DNA of 37,813 bases from JBICIG01 sp043101605 (GTDB lineage Bacteria; Planctomycetota; Phycisphaerae; Phycisphaerales; UBA1924). The position numbers were made by a program, and so were the translations under genes. Location: NCBI GenBank assembly GCA_043101605.1, contig JBICIG010000113.1:1-37813 (forward strand), written 5' to 3'. Below the pieces are notes generated by a model. It ran no database searches. It was given only the letters and a program-made list of their open reading frames with translations, and was not told where the DNA came from. How positions within the stretch are numbered: position 1 is the first letter of the stretch; every line of letters starts with the position of its first letter. Shown here one piece after another: positions 14,771-22,445 of the stretch.

Positions 14771-15814
14771 TCACTCGTCGGCCGGGCGGCCCCAGGTGTC
14801 CTCAGCCTCGCCTTCGGGGTGGACGAGTTTCCAGAGCGATTCGAGCAGGTCGGGCAGGCCGAGCCCGGTGGCGCCCGAGAGCGCGATCAGCGTGCGGTCG
14901 GGCGGGATGTGGGCGCGCAATTCGCGGATCGCCTCGTCGCGGGCGTCGTCGCCCGGGAGCAGGTCGAGCTTGTTGAGCGCGATCACCTCGGGCTTGGCGG
15001 CGAGGACCTCGGAATACTCCTCGAGCTCGCGGCGGATCGCGTGGTAGTTGTCCCAAGGCTTGGTGTCATCCGGCGGCATGCAGTCGAGCAGGTGCAGGAT
15101 CGTCGAGGTGCGCTCGATGTGGCGGAGGAAGTCGTGCCCGAGCCCGGCGCCCTCGGCGGCTCCCTCGATGAGCCCCGGGATGTCGGCCAGGACGAGGCGC
15201 CGCGCGGGGTCGAGCTGGGCGATGCCGAGTTGGGGGCTGAGGGTGGTGAAGGGATAGGCGCCGATCTTGGGATCGGCGCGGGTGAGGATCTTGAGGAGGG
15301 TGCTCTTGCCGGCGTTGGGCTTGCCGACGAAGCCGACATCGGCGATGAGCTTGAGTTCGAGGCGGAGGTTGAATTCCTGGCCGGGCTCGCCGGGCGTGGA
15401 TTGCTGGGGGACCTGGTTGGTTGGTCCCTTGAAGTGCTCGTTGCCGAAGCCGCCCTTGCCGCCGCGCGCGATGGGGACGGTCTCGTCGGGCTTCATGTCG
15501 TGGATGAGTTCGCCGGTGTCGTCGTTGTAAACGAGTGTGCCTGCGGGGACGCGGATGACTCTGTCGTCGCCGTTGGCGCCGTGCTGCTGCTTGCCGCGTC
15601 CGGGCTCGCCGTCCTGTGCGTACCAGTGTCGGGTGCCTCGGAAGTCGTAGAGGGTGTTGAGGCCGGTGTCGGCGTGGAAGAGGATGTCGCCGCCGTCTCC
15701 CCCGTCGCCGCCGTCGGGCCCGCCCTTGGGGATGCCGCGAGCGCGGCGGAAGGAGACGCAGCCGTCGCCGCCGCTGCCGGCCTTGACGAAGATGGTTGCT
15801 TGGTCGACAAACAT
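14771..15814 (-). CDS. obg: GTPase Obg
   Basis: Obg (CgtA) is an essential GTPase acting in 50S ribosome assembly and stress control. The 347-residue product starts MFVDQATIFVKAGSGGDGCV and has the glycine-rich Obg fold (about 1-160, with GGDGGDGGDILFHAD), then the G domain with G1 GFVGKPNAGKST, switch region (YPFTTLSPQLG), G3 DIPGLIEGA, G4 NKLD and a G5-like SGATG. There is no C-terminal OCT domain; the protein ends shortly after the G domain, as in many shorter Obg forms. I start at the ATG at 15814 because the family begins with exactly this motif; the frame extends further upstream but reads as noise. It follows the PilZ gene after a hairpin at 15841-15863. Confidence 0.96.
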   Translation of the reverse strand: MFVDQATIFVKAGSGGDGCVSFRRARGIPKGGPDGGDGGDGGDILFHADTGLNTLYDFRGTRHWYAQDGEPGRGKQQHGANGDDRVIRVPAGTLVYNDDTGELIHDMKPDETVPIARGGKGGFGNEHFKGPTNQVPQQSTPGEPGQEFNLRLELKLIADVGFVGKPNAGKSTLLKILTRADPKIGAYPFTTLSPQLGIAQLDPARRLVLADIPGLIEGAAEGAGLGHDFLRHIERTSTILHLLDCMPPDDTKPWDNYHAIRRELEEYSEVLAAKPEVIALNKLDLLPGDDARDEAIRELRAHIPPDRTLIALSGATGLGLPDLLESLWKLVHPEGEAEDTWGRPADE

Positions 15815-15840
15815 GGGCTCAACAGTAGCGCCGAACGACA

Positions 15841-15863
15841 AACGGCCCCGGGGAGGGGCCGTT
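15841..15863 (-). terminator. Hairpin between pilZ gene and obg
   Basis: AACGGCCCC and GGGGCCGTT form a perfect 9-bp stem with a five-base loop. On the minus strand it is followed by TGTCGTT, a poor T-tract. It lies 87 bases after the stop of the PilZ gene and only 26 bases before the obg ATG, so it may end the PilZ message or act as a leader hairpin of obg. Confidence 0.55.
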
Positions 15864-15950
15864 CGTCGGGTGTGGGGGCAGGCTGCGAGAGCCTTGGGTG
15901 GGGTTTCCTGAGGGCCGCTTCGCGACGGTCGCGGCTCGATCGTGCCGGGG

Positions 15951-16349
15951 TCAGGCGGCGCGACGGAAGCGACCGGCGACAAGCTGACGGACAAGGCGTT
16001 CGCGGTCGCCGGCGCGGGCGAAGCGGGTGAAGGCGGCGGCGAGGCGGACGGGTCCGGGGAGGTCTTCCTCGTTGACCCAGATGAGGTTGGCAAAGACATA
16101 GACGGCGCGGCCGGGGCCGTTGTCGTTCGACCAGGGCTCGTCGAGCCCGGGGAGCATGATCTCGATCGCGACGGGGGTGCCGGGCGCGATGGGCTCGTCG
16201 AGTTCGAAGCGGATGCCGGACTCGGAGATGTCGTAGGCGTGCCCGGCGCGGGTGAACTCGTCCTGGTCGAGGGTGCGGACCCGGACGGCGGTGTAGGCCG
16301 CGGGGAGCTGGAAACGCTCGAATCGGCGACGGTTGAGCTGGAAGGTCAT
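15951..16349 (-). CDS. PilZ-domain protein
   Basis: PilZ domains bind cyclic di-GMP and pass the signal to motility, exopolysaccharide or secretion machinery. The 132-residue product shows both halves of the binding motif: RRRFERF near the N-terminus (RxxxR type) and DISESGIRFEL (D/NxSxxG type), about 35 residues apart, followed by the usual beta-barrel strands (PGTPVAIEIMLPG, AVYVFANLIWVN). Only a short helical tail follows (LVRQLVAGRFRRAA). The ATG at 16349 is chosen because the RRRFERF motif then falls at residues 7-13; the frame upstream looks non-coding. It is a single-domain PilZ, so it probably works as an adaptor. Its partner is unknown; the flagellar cluster some 6 kb away is one possibility. 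Confidence 0.9.
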   Translation of the reverse strand: MTFQLNRRRFERFQLPAAYTAVRVRTLDQDEFTRAGHAYDISESGIRFELDEPIAPGTPVAIEIMLPGLDEPWSNDNGPGRAVYVFANLIWVNEEDLPGPVRLAAAFTRFARAGDRERLVRQLVAGRFRRAA

Positions 16350-16553
16350 GGGCCGTGCTCCGTGCGGGGCGGCGTGAAGCCGCGTGCTTTCCGGACTATC
16401 GGCACGGGGGTGATCGGACTTCAGTGCGGGGTTGGGAGATTGCGCGCGCGGGCTGGGTGCGCAGCAAGTGCGGGTCGGGGAGGGTCTCGTCCGGGGCGCG
16501 ACGGAGCACGGCTTGCCTTCGGCCGAGCCGTGGCACATGCGCGGGTTCGAGGG
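16350..16553. other. Intergenic gap between fur-family gene and pilZ gene
   Basis: About 200 bases holding the 3' end of the Fur-family message and the upstream region of the PilZ gene, both on the minus strand. No credible protein and no strong hairpin was found. It should contain the PilZ gene promoter, but I cannot point to convincing -35 and -10 boxes. Confidence 0.4.
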
Positions 16554-17012
16554 TCAGGCGCGGTCGGCCCGGGCGATGAGTTGGATGCTCACGCGGTCGA
16601 TGGGGACGCCCAGGCGGGACTCGAGTTCGGCGAGGAACTCGGGGGGGAGGCGTTGCATGAGTTGTTCGTGGAGTTCGGCGGGGAGGTCGGCGACGCGGCC
16701 GTCCTGGGTCACGAGGTGGGCGTGGCTGGAGACATCGGCGTCGTAGCGGCTGGGGCCCTTGCCGTCGCGGGCGGGGATGCGGTGGACGAGCCCGCAGGCG
16801 GTGAGGGCATCGAGGGTGTTGTAGACGGTGGCGAGGCTGATGCTGGCGTCGGCGTTGTTGAGGGCGGCGTGGAGTTCCTCGGCCGAGGGGTGCGCGGTGG
16901 TGGCGGCGAGGGTCTCGTAGATGAGTTCGCGCTGGCGCGTGCAGCGGAGCCCGGCCTGCTGGATGCGGCACTTGCAATCGGGGATCGGGGTGTCGCGGGG
17001 TTCGTCGGGCAT
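16554..17012 (-). CDS. Fur-family transcriptional regulator, PerR-like
   Basis: The 152-residue product has the Fur-family winged helix (about 14-85: QQAGLRCTRQRELIYETLA, then the recognition helix SLATVYNTLDALTACGLVHRI) and a C-terminal dimerisation part. The residues of the regulatory metal site seem kept: H in AHPSAEELH, D in SRYDAD, the HxH of SSHAHLV and D in VADLP, the pattern of PerR. The structural zinc site normally built by two CxxC motifs is absent from the C-terminal part; three cysteines occur instead in the N-terminal stretch (PDCKCRIQQAGLRC). Start at ATG 17012; a GTG 21 bases upstream is an alternative. Probably senses peroxide or iron, but the ligand cannot be read from sequence alone. 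Confidence 0.88.
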   Translation of the reverse strand: MPDEPRDTPIPDCKCRIQQAGLRCTRQRELIYETLAATTAHPSAEELHAALNNADASISLATVYNTLDALTACGLVHRIPARDGKGPSRYDADVSSHAHLVTQDGRVADLPAELHEQLMQRLPPEFLAELESRLGVPIDRVSIQLIARADRA

Positions 17013-17047
17013 GGTGTTTCCGGCGGGGAGCACGATCGAGGTCGCAC

Positions 17048-17058
17048 GAACATTATTC
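17048..17058 (-). promoter_or_regulatory. Possible -10 box and operator of the Fur-family gene
   Basis: The plus strand reads GAACATTATTC, an imperfect inverted repeat in an AT-rich patch of an otherwise GC-rich gap. The minus strand contains AATAAT, five of six bases of a -10 box, about 40 bases before the regulator ATG. Overlap of the two would suit self-regulation. No good -35 is seen. Weak evidence. Confidence 0.3.
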
Positions 17059-17119
17059 CAGCCGACGGGTGTTGGTGCCAGTTGGTTGGGTGGGGTTCGC
17101 CGGTTGTGCGGGCGTGGGG

Positions 17120-17590
17120 TCAGAGGTGATCGGCGCGGAGGACGAAGCGTTGGTGCGGGATGCCGGCTTCGTCGAAGGGCTGCCCGTCGGTGCTCCAGCC
17201 GAGCTGCTGGTAGAAGGGGCAGGCGTCGGTGCTGGCGGTGCAGAAGAGTTCGGAGAGCCCGAGTTCGCCGAAAGCGCGGCTCTCGACGGCGACGATGAGC
17301 TTGCGGCCGATGCCCTCGCCGCGGCGCTGGATGTCGACGACCATCTGCTGGAGTCGGCCGACGCCGGAACCGGGGTCGTCGACGCGGAGGGTGGCGGTGG
17401 CGATGACGCGCGGGCCCGAGGGGTGGTCGGCGATGGCGACGAAGTGCTCGGCGATGCGGTCGACGCCCGGCTGGAGGTCTTCGAACTGCTCGATGGTGAG
17501 CCCCAGGGGGCGGAGGAGCGCGTGATCGCGGAGGGCGCGCGCCTGGGCGTAGAGCGGGTCGTCGTGCGAGATGCGTCGGATGTCGATCAC
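17120..17590 (-). CDS. GNAT-family N-acetyltransferase
   Basis: The 156-residue product is a single GNAT domain. It shows the acetyl-CoA pyrophosphate-binding motif A, Q-R-R-G-E-G-I-G in VDIQRRGEGIGRKLI, after the beta4 strand GRLQQMVV, and a late segment with CPFYQQLGWST that corresponds to the usual 'fYek.GF' end motif (here with LGW). The N-terminus is IRRISHDDPLYAQARALRDHALLRPLGL, similar to ElaA-type or YjdJ-type acetyltransferases. The start is a GTG at 17590 with GGAG six bases upstream. It lies 62 bases upstream of the Fur-family promoter patch on the same strand, so co-transcription is possible but not required. The substrate is unknown. Confidence 0.9.
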   Translation of the reverse strand: MIDIRRISHDDPLYAQARALRDHALLRPLGLTIEQFEDLQPGVDRIAEHFVAIADHPSGPRVIATATLRVDDPGSGVGRLQQMVVDIQRRGEGIGRKLIVAVESRAFGELGLSELFCTASTDACPFYQQLGWSTDGQPFDEAGIPHQRFVLRADHL

Positions 17591-17719
17591 CGGGGGCTCC
17601 GCGGGCCCGGCGGGTGGCCGGGCGTGAGTAGCCTAGCGATTCGGGGGGCGGGTTGCCGCACCCGGGCCACGGGTGGGAACGAACCGGCTCGGGGCGGGCG
17701 GGGTGCGGACAGGAGCGCG

Positions 17720-18523
17720 ATGGGCGGCACGGGATCAGGGCGATGGGACCCGCGGGAACTGCTGTGCGAGCGGTGCGGGTATTCGATCGAGGGGCTGGAC
17801 GAGGAGGGTGACTGCCCGGAGTGCGGGGAGCCGGTGCGGGAGAGCCTGCCGGAGCGGCGGGTGGGGAGTGCGTGGCAGCGGCGGGCGGATGCGATCGGGC
17901 TGGTTCGGGCGTCGCTGGAAGTGCTCGGGAATCCGCGGCGCTGCTTCCGGCGGGTTGCGATTGAGGACGCGACCATTGCGCCGTTGTTGTGGCGGCAACT
18001 CAGCGTTGCTTCGGCGCTCGGGTCGCTGGCGATCGTCGGCGGGGTGAGCGGGTCGATGCTTCGGCAGCGGATCTCGCCGAGCCCGGGCTCGTGGAGCGAT
18101 GTCATCGCGTGGGCGTTGCTCGTGCCGATCGTGATGTTCACGCTCTGGGTTCTGACGGTGGTCGAGCAGCGCGGGATCCGGTTCTTCGGGGCGCGGAACG
18201 GGTATCGGATCACGCGGCGCGTGTCGCGCGTGGTGGGTGCGCATGCGGCGAGCGGATGGGTGCTGGCGGGCGCGCTGATGGTGGCGGGGTGGGCGATCGG
18301 CGAGATGATCTACGGGATCGCACGGGCGGGCGATGGGCCGATCTCGTGGTTCGAGTGGTGGTCGCCGCTGCTGCTGCAGGTGCCCGGGTTTGTTGCGGGG
18401 TTTCTGGTGTTCGAGTGCTTGGCGTACCTGGGCATGCGCGGCTGCAGGTACGCGAATCGGCCGCGGCTGCGCCTCGATGAATCCCCTACCGCCTCCCCGG
18501 CATCCCGGTCCGCGTCGCCGTGA
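17720..18523 (+). CDS. Zinc-ribbon membrane protein
   Basis: The 267-residue product opens with a zinc ribbon: C16 and C19 in CERCGYSIEGL, and C32 and C35 in CPECGEPV, a motif very frequent at the N-terminus of planctomycete membrane proteins. Four hydrophobic helices follow (around QLSVASALGSLAIVGGVSG, AWALLVPIVMFTLWVLTVV, ASGWVLAGALMVAGWAIGEM and LLLQVPGFVAGFLVFECLAYL). The ATG at 17720 has AGGAG at 17711-17715, so the long open frame upstream is not used. The last 38 bases overlap the end of the converging ankyrin gene, which explains the low-complexity tail (DESPTASPASRSASP). Function unknown; the N-terminal ribbon should face the cytoplasm. Confidence 0.85.
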   Translation: MGGTGSGRWDPRELLCERCGYSIEGLDEEGDCPECGEPVRESLPERRVGSAWQRRADAIGLVRASLEVLGNPRRCFRRVAIEDATIAPLLWRQLSVASALGSLAIVGGVSGSMLRQRISPSPGSWSDVIAWALLVPIVMFTLWVLTVVEQRGIRFFGARNGYRITRRVSRVVGAHAASGWVLAGALMVAGWAIGEMIYGIARAGDGPISWFEWWSPLLLQVPGFVAGFLVFECLAYLGMRGCRYANRPRLRLDESPTASPASRSASP

Positions 18524-19328
18524 CGATGGGCATGGGGTCGTGGACAGTGAGGGTGGAGGCTTCGATGCGGTCGCCGGCGAAGGTGATGCGGACGGATGGG
18601 GCGCCGGCGGGGGTGAAGGCGTCGCCGCCCTGCCAGAGGAGTCGGCGGGAGGGCTGGCCCTCGCGTTCGAGGTGGAGGGTGCCTCGCTTCTCGGAGACGA
18701 TGAGTCGCTCGTCGGGGAGGGTGCCGAAGGAGTAGGAGCCGAGGTAGCGCGGGGTGAGGTCTTCGGGGAGATCGCGGGCGGGGTCGGGCTGGTTGGCTTC
18801 GGGGATGGTGGAGAGGTAGTCGAGGACGATCTCGGCGTGGTGGCCGCCGGCGCGGGCGTGGTCGAGGAGTGTGATGCCGTGCGGGCCCTTGATGGCGGCG
18901 AGTTGGGGGCGGGCGGTGAGGGTGGCGCGGACGATGTCGATATCGCCCAGCATGGCGTGGGTGAAGAGGTTTGGGCGGGCGCCGTGTGCGATGAGGAGTT
19001 CGGCGATCTCGCGGCGCCCCGTGTGGGAGGCGGCGCCGAGGGCGGATTCCCAGTCGCCGAAGCCCCAGTCAATGGCGGCGCGGGCGAGGGCGGGGCGGGC
19101 GGTGACGAGTTCGGTCACGGCGTCGAGATCGAAGTGGCTCTTGCCGACGACTTCCTGGACCTCGGCGGGGTCCTGGAGTGGGAAGTGCGAGGGGGCATGG
19201 AGCGGGTCGGCGGGTTGGGATTCACGATGAACGCGGGGTGTGCGCGCGAAGGCGGCGGGGGTGAGCATCAGGAGCGGCGTGAGGCCCAGGAAATGGCGGC
19301 GTTCGAGGGGGTGCGCGGATTCGGGCAT
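18486..19328 (-). CDS. Tat-exported ankyrin-repeat protein
   Basis: The 280-residue product begins with a twin-arginine-type signal (LERRHFLGLTPLLMLTPAAFA), so it is probably exported folded. Residues about 70-170 hold ankyrin repeats: WESALGAASHTGRREIAELLIAHGARPN is a canonical one, followed by a shorter unit (LGDIDIVRATLTARPQLAAI) and ITLLDHARAGGHHAEIVLDYL. The C-terminal third is beta-rich (YLGSYSFGTLPDERLIVSEKRG, GDAFTPAGAPSVRITFAGDR), which may form a small barrel. The ATG at 19328 is chosen for the signal peptide; the extra 35 residues of the longer frame are not protein-like. It converges with the zinc-ribbon gene, with a 38-base overlap of the 3' ends, and is divergent from ispG. Confidence 0.85.
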   Translation of the reverse strand: MPESAHPLERRHFLGLTPLLMLTPAAFARTPRVHRESQPADPLHAPSHFPLQDPAEVQEVVGKSHFDLDAVTELVTARPALARAAIDWGFGDWESALGAASHTGRREIAELLIAHGARPNLFTHAMLGDIDIVRATLTARPQLAAIKGPHGITLLDHARAGGHHAEIVLDYLSTIPEANQPDPARDLPEDLTPRYLGSYSFGTLPDERLIVSEKRGTLHLEREGQPSRRLLWQGGDAFTPAGAPSVRITFAGDRIEASTLTVHDPMPIVTATRTGMPGRR

Positions 19329-19411
19329 GGCGGGGCTCCGTGGGTCGGCGGTCTGAGTTGATACCACGCGCGGCGGCGGGGGTGCCGAACACGGGCCGCA
19401 TACGATGGAAC

Positions 19412-20770
19412 ATGAGAGAATCGCCGACTGCAAGCGGGAATTCGGGACATCCGGGCAAGCCTGCGCGTCGTCCGACGCGGCCGATCGTGGTCGGGGATGA
19501 GCGGGTGGGGCTGGTGCGGATCGGGGGCGGGCTGCCCCTGGAGGATGGCACGCCGACGACGCCCGCGCCGGTGTCGGTGCAGACGATGACCGCGGGGTAC
19601 ACGCACGATGTGGCGGCGTGCCTGGCGGAGATTCAGAAACTCGCGGCGGCTGGGGCGGACATCGTGCGGGTGGCGGTGCCCGAGCGGAAGGACACCGAGG
19701 CGCTCAGGGAGATTCTCAGAGAGACGCCGGTGCCGATCGTGGCGGATGTGCATTTCCACTTCAAGCGTGCGCTCGAGGCGGTCGAGGCGGGCGTGCACAA
19801 GATCCGGCTCAACCCGGGGAACATCAACGATCGCAGGCAGGTCGAGGAGGTCATCGACGCGTGCAAGCAGGCGAACGGGGGCAAGGGCATCCCGATCCGC
19901 GTCGGAGTCAACGAGGGCTCGATCATCGAGCGGCGGGACAAGCAACGCCGGCTGAAGGAACTCGGGGCGTACTTCAGCGAGCACAAGCACGGGTACCTGC
20001 TGGCGATCATGATCACCAAGCTCGAGGAGTACCTCGACATCTTCTACGAGCGGGACTTCCGGGACATCTGCATCAGCGCCAAGAGCATGTCGGCGCCGCT
20101 GGTGATCGATGCTTATACGGAGATCAGCCGGCGGTTTGAGCATCCGCTGCATCTTGGTGTGACGCATGCGGGGCCGAAGGAGACGGGGTGCATCCGGTCG
20201 GTGGTGGCGCTGGGGACACTGCTGTCGAACGGGATCGGCGACACGATCCGGATCAGTTATGCGAGCGATCCGGTGTACGAGGTCGAGGACGGGCTGGAGC
20301 TGCTTTGGTCGCTCGATCTGCGCGAGCGGAAGGGGGCGGAGCTGATCGCGTGCCCCACTTGCGGCAGGATCCAGGTGGATCTGTTCACGCTGACGCAGGA
20401 GGTGCGGGCGAAGCTGGCCGATGCGATCCGGGTGCCGATGAAGGTGGCGGTGATGGGGTGCGTGGTGAACGGGCCGGGCGAGGCGGAGGGGGCGGATGTG
20501 GCGGTGTTCGCGGGGGACCGGCGCGGGATCATTTATGTGCAGGGGGAGAAGGTCGCGAATGTGGCCGAGGAGGAGATCCTGGATCGGCTGCTGGCCGAGT
20601 GCGAGGCGTTCCAGGCGCGGGTGGAAGCGGGCGAAGTGAAGCTCGGCGAGAAGAAGGTGAGCATCGTGCCGCCGGACCCGGTGGGCGAGGTCGGGAGCGG
20701 GTGGGAGAAGATGGCGGCGGAGCGGATCGGGGAGAGTCGTGCGGACTTGACGGTGGGTGAGACGGGATAA
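19412..20770 (+). CDS. ispG: 4-hydroxy-3-methylbut-2-enyl diphosphate synthase IspG
   Basis: IspG (GcpE) is the [4Fe-4S] enzyme that reduces MEcPP to HMBPP in the MEP isoprenoid pathway. The 452-residue product has the TIM-barrel part with PVSVQTMTAGYTHDV, DIVRVAVPERKDTEAL, PIVADVHFHFKRALEA, KIRLNPGNI and the C-terminal iron-sulphur half with CPTCGRIQVDL and MGCVVNGPGEAEGADV, which supply the cluster cysteines and glutamate. It is somewhat longer than the 360-410 residues usual in bacteria because of an N-terminal extension of about 45 residues (with a proline/arginine-rich stretch) and a C-terminal tail (VGSGWEKMAAERIGE). The ATG at 19412 is the first plausible start after the ankyrin gene promoter region. 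A single gene on this strand. Confidence 0.95.
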   Translation: MRESPTASGNSGHPGKPARRPTRPIVVGDERVGLVRIGGGLPLEDGTPTTPAPVSVQTMTAGYTHDVAACLAEIQKLAAAGADIVRVAVPERKDTEALREILRETPVPIVADVHFHFKRALEAVEAGVHKIRLNPGNINDRRQVEEVIDACKQANGGKGIPIRVGVNEGSIIERRDKQRRLKELGAYFSEHKHGYLLAIMITKLEEYLDIFYERDFRDICISAKSMSAPLVIDAYTEISRRFEHPLHLGVTHAGPKETGCIRSVVALGTLLSNGIGDTIRISYASDPVYEVEDGLELLWSLDLRERKGAELIACPTCGRIQVDLFTLTQEVRAKLADAIRVPMKVAVMGCVVNGPGEAEGADVAVFAGDRRGIIYVQGEKVANVAEEEILDRLLAECEAFQARVEAGEVKLGEKKVSIVPPDPVGEVGSGWEKMAAERIGESRADLTVGETG

Positions 20771-21031
20771 GCAGCATCCGCGATCGTCTCCCTGTTGCGG
20801 TGTCAGTTTGGAACGATCAGCGCGCGGTGATTCAACATAGACAGAGGTCGGTCCGACCCTCGGATGCCGTGTCCTGAGCCCGGGGCAGTCAGCGTTTGAA
20901 CAGTGAGCGGGGCGGCGTGGCGGTTTGGTCGGGGACGCGGGGGACGGGGGCTCCTAGTGTTGCGCCCGGGGCGATGCGGGCGTCCGCGGCCCGGTTGAAC
21001 GAGCTTGAACTCCGCAGGAATGGAGGCTGGG
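20771..21031. other. Intergenic region before gap with small inverted repeat
   Basis: About 260 bases without a credible protein. At 20846-20858 lies GGTCGG-T-CCGACC, a perfect 6-bp inverted repeat around one base, the shape of an operator rather than of a terminator. An AT-richer stretch (TTCAACATAGACAG) precedes it. The gap promoter should be in this region, but I cannot fix the boxes. Confidence 0.4.
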
Positions 21032-22072
21032 ATGGCGGTTCGGATCGGAATCAACGGGTTTGGTCGGATCGGTCGGCTGGTGCACCGGATCGCGGCCGAG
21101 CAGGGCGGGGTGGAGGTCGTGGCGGTCAACGACCAGGTGCCGGCGCCGAACCTGGCGTACCTGCTCAAGCACGACACGATGCACGGGCGGTTCAAGATCA
21201 AGGGCGAGTTGGCGGAGGTGACCGCGACGGAGGACTCGTTCTCGGTCAACGGGAAGACGACGCGGACGGTGGCGGTGCGGGACCCGGCCGAGCTTCCCTG
21301 GGGCGACCTGGGCGTGGACTATGTGCTGGAGTCGACGGGGCTGTTCACGGACTTTGAGTCGGCGCACAAGCACATCGAGAACAACGGGTGCAAGCGGGTT
21401 CTGATCAGCGCGCCGACGAAGAGCACGGACAAGGTGCCGACGATGGCGTACAAGGTGAACCACGAGATCTACGACCCGGGCGCGCACACGGTGGTCTCGA
21501 ACGCGAGCTGCACGACGAACTGCCTGGCGCCGATCGCGAAGGTGATCAACGACGAGTTCGGGCTCGACGAGGGGCTGATGACGACGATCCACGCGGTGAC
21601 GGCGACGCAGCCCACGCAGGACGGGCCGAGCAAGAAGGATCTGCGCGGCGGTCGGAACGGGTACATGAACATCATCCCGGCGAGCACGGGGGCCGCGAAG
21701 GCGGTCGGGCTGTGCATCCCGGCGCTGAAGGGGAAGCTGACGGGGATGTCGATGCGTGTGCCGACGGCGGATGTGTCTTGCGTGGACCTGACCTTCCGGA
21801 CGGGCAAGAGCACGAGCCTGAAGGACATCAATGCGGCGATGAAGGCGGCGGCCGAGGGTTCGATGAAGGGCGTGCTGGCGTACACCGAGGAGCCGGTGGT
21901 GTCGAGCGACTTCATCGGGGACTGGCACAGCTCGATCTTCGACGCCGACGCGGGGATCGAGCTCAACGACCGTTTCTTCAAGGTCGTGAGCTGGTACGAC
22001 AACGAGGCGGGGTACGCGGCTCGCTGCGTGGACATGCTTCGGATGATGGCGCAGCGGGACGGGAACGCGTAA
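21032..22072 (+). CDS. gap: Type I glyceraldehyde-3-phosphate dehydrogenase
   Basis: GAPDH converts glyceraldehyde 3-phosphate, phosphate and NAD+ to 1,3-bisphosphoglycerate in glycolysis. The 346-residue product has the NAD-binding start VRIGINGFGRIGRLVHRI, the active-site block SNASCTTNCLAP, the sugar-phosphate binding part HAVTATQPTQDGPSKKDLRGGRNGYMNIIPAS, and the closing SWYDNEAGYAARCVDML. The ATG at 21032 has GGAGG five bases before it; the nine codons upstream in frame are not needed. Length and motifs are those of an ordinary GapA. It is monocistronic: a 13-bp terminator hairpin follows 55 bases after the stop. Confidence 0.97.
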   Translation: MAVRIGINGFGRIGRLVHRIAAEQGGVEVVAVNDQVPAPNLAYLLKHDTMHGRFKIKGELAEVTATEDSFSVNGKTTRTVAVRDPAELPWGDLGVDYVLESTGLFTDFESAHKHIENNGCKRVLISAPTKSTDKVPTMAYKVNHEIYDPGAHTVVSNASCTTNCLAPIAKVINDEFGLDEGLMTTIHAVTATQPTQDGPSKKDLRGGRNGYMNIIPASTGAAKAVGLCIPALKGKLTGMSMRVPTADVSCVDLTFRTGKSTSLKDINAAMKAAAEGSMKGVLAYTEEPVVSSDFIGDWHSSIFDADAGIELNDRFFKVVSWYDNEAGYAARCVDMLRMMAQRDGNA

Positions 22073-22126
22073 CGCGTCGCTGACGCTCGGCGAGCCGTCT
22101 TTCGGCACGCCACGCGAAGAAAGAAC

Positions 22127-22157
22127 AAGGGCCCGATCCGGGAAGGATCGGGCCCTT
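22127..22157. terminator. Bidirectional hairpin between gap and metalloprotease gene
   Basis: AAGGGCCCGATCC and GGATCGGGCCCTT form a perfect 13-bp stem with a five-base loop (GGGAA), followed on the plus strand by TGTCGTT. It lies 55 bases after the gap stop and 31 bases after the minus-strand protease stop, the expected place for a terminator serving both converging genes. Confidence 0.85.
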
Positions 22158-22187
22158 TGTCGTTGGATCAGAGGAGCTCAGGGGTGA

Positions 22188-22445
22188 TTACGGGCAGCCC
22201 TGGGCGAAGAGGTCGAGGTAGCGGAAGAAGTCGTCGCCGTCGCAATCGCCGTCGGGCACATCGAAGGAGGGGTCGTTGGGGTCGGACGAGCCGGTGAGGT
22301 CGCAGACGGCGAGGTTGTTGGCGGCGAAGGCGTCGAGGTAGAAGAAGAAGTCGTCGCCGTCGGCGTCGCCGTCGGGGACGCCGTAGGTCGGATCGTTGGC
22401 GTCGCTGGAGCCGGTGAGGTCGGCGGGGCAGGATGGGGGCGGCGT
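22188..22445 (-). repeat. Two-repeat dockerin-like module of the metalloprotease gene
   Basis: Two tandem units of about 40 residues, each with DLTGSSD, NDP, a DGDxDGDDFF calcium-binding loop and YLDxF, ending in Gly-Cys-Pro. At the DNA level the same module closes the gene at 31187, with long shared stretches such as GAGCCGGTGAGGTCGGCGGG. I recall this C-terminus as the GC-type dockerin annotated in Phycisphaerae. Confidence 0.75.
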
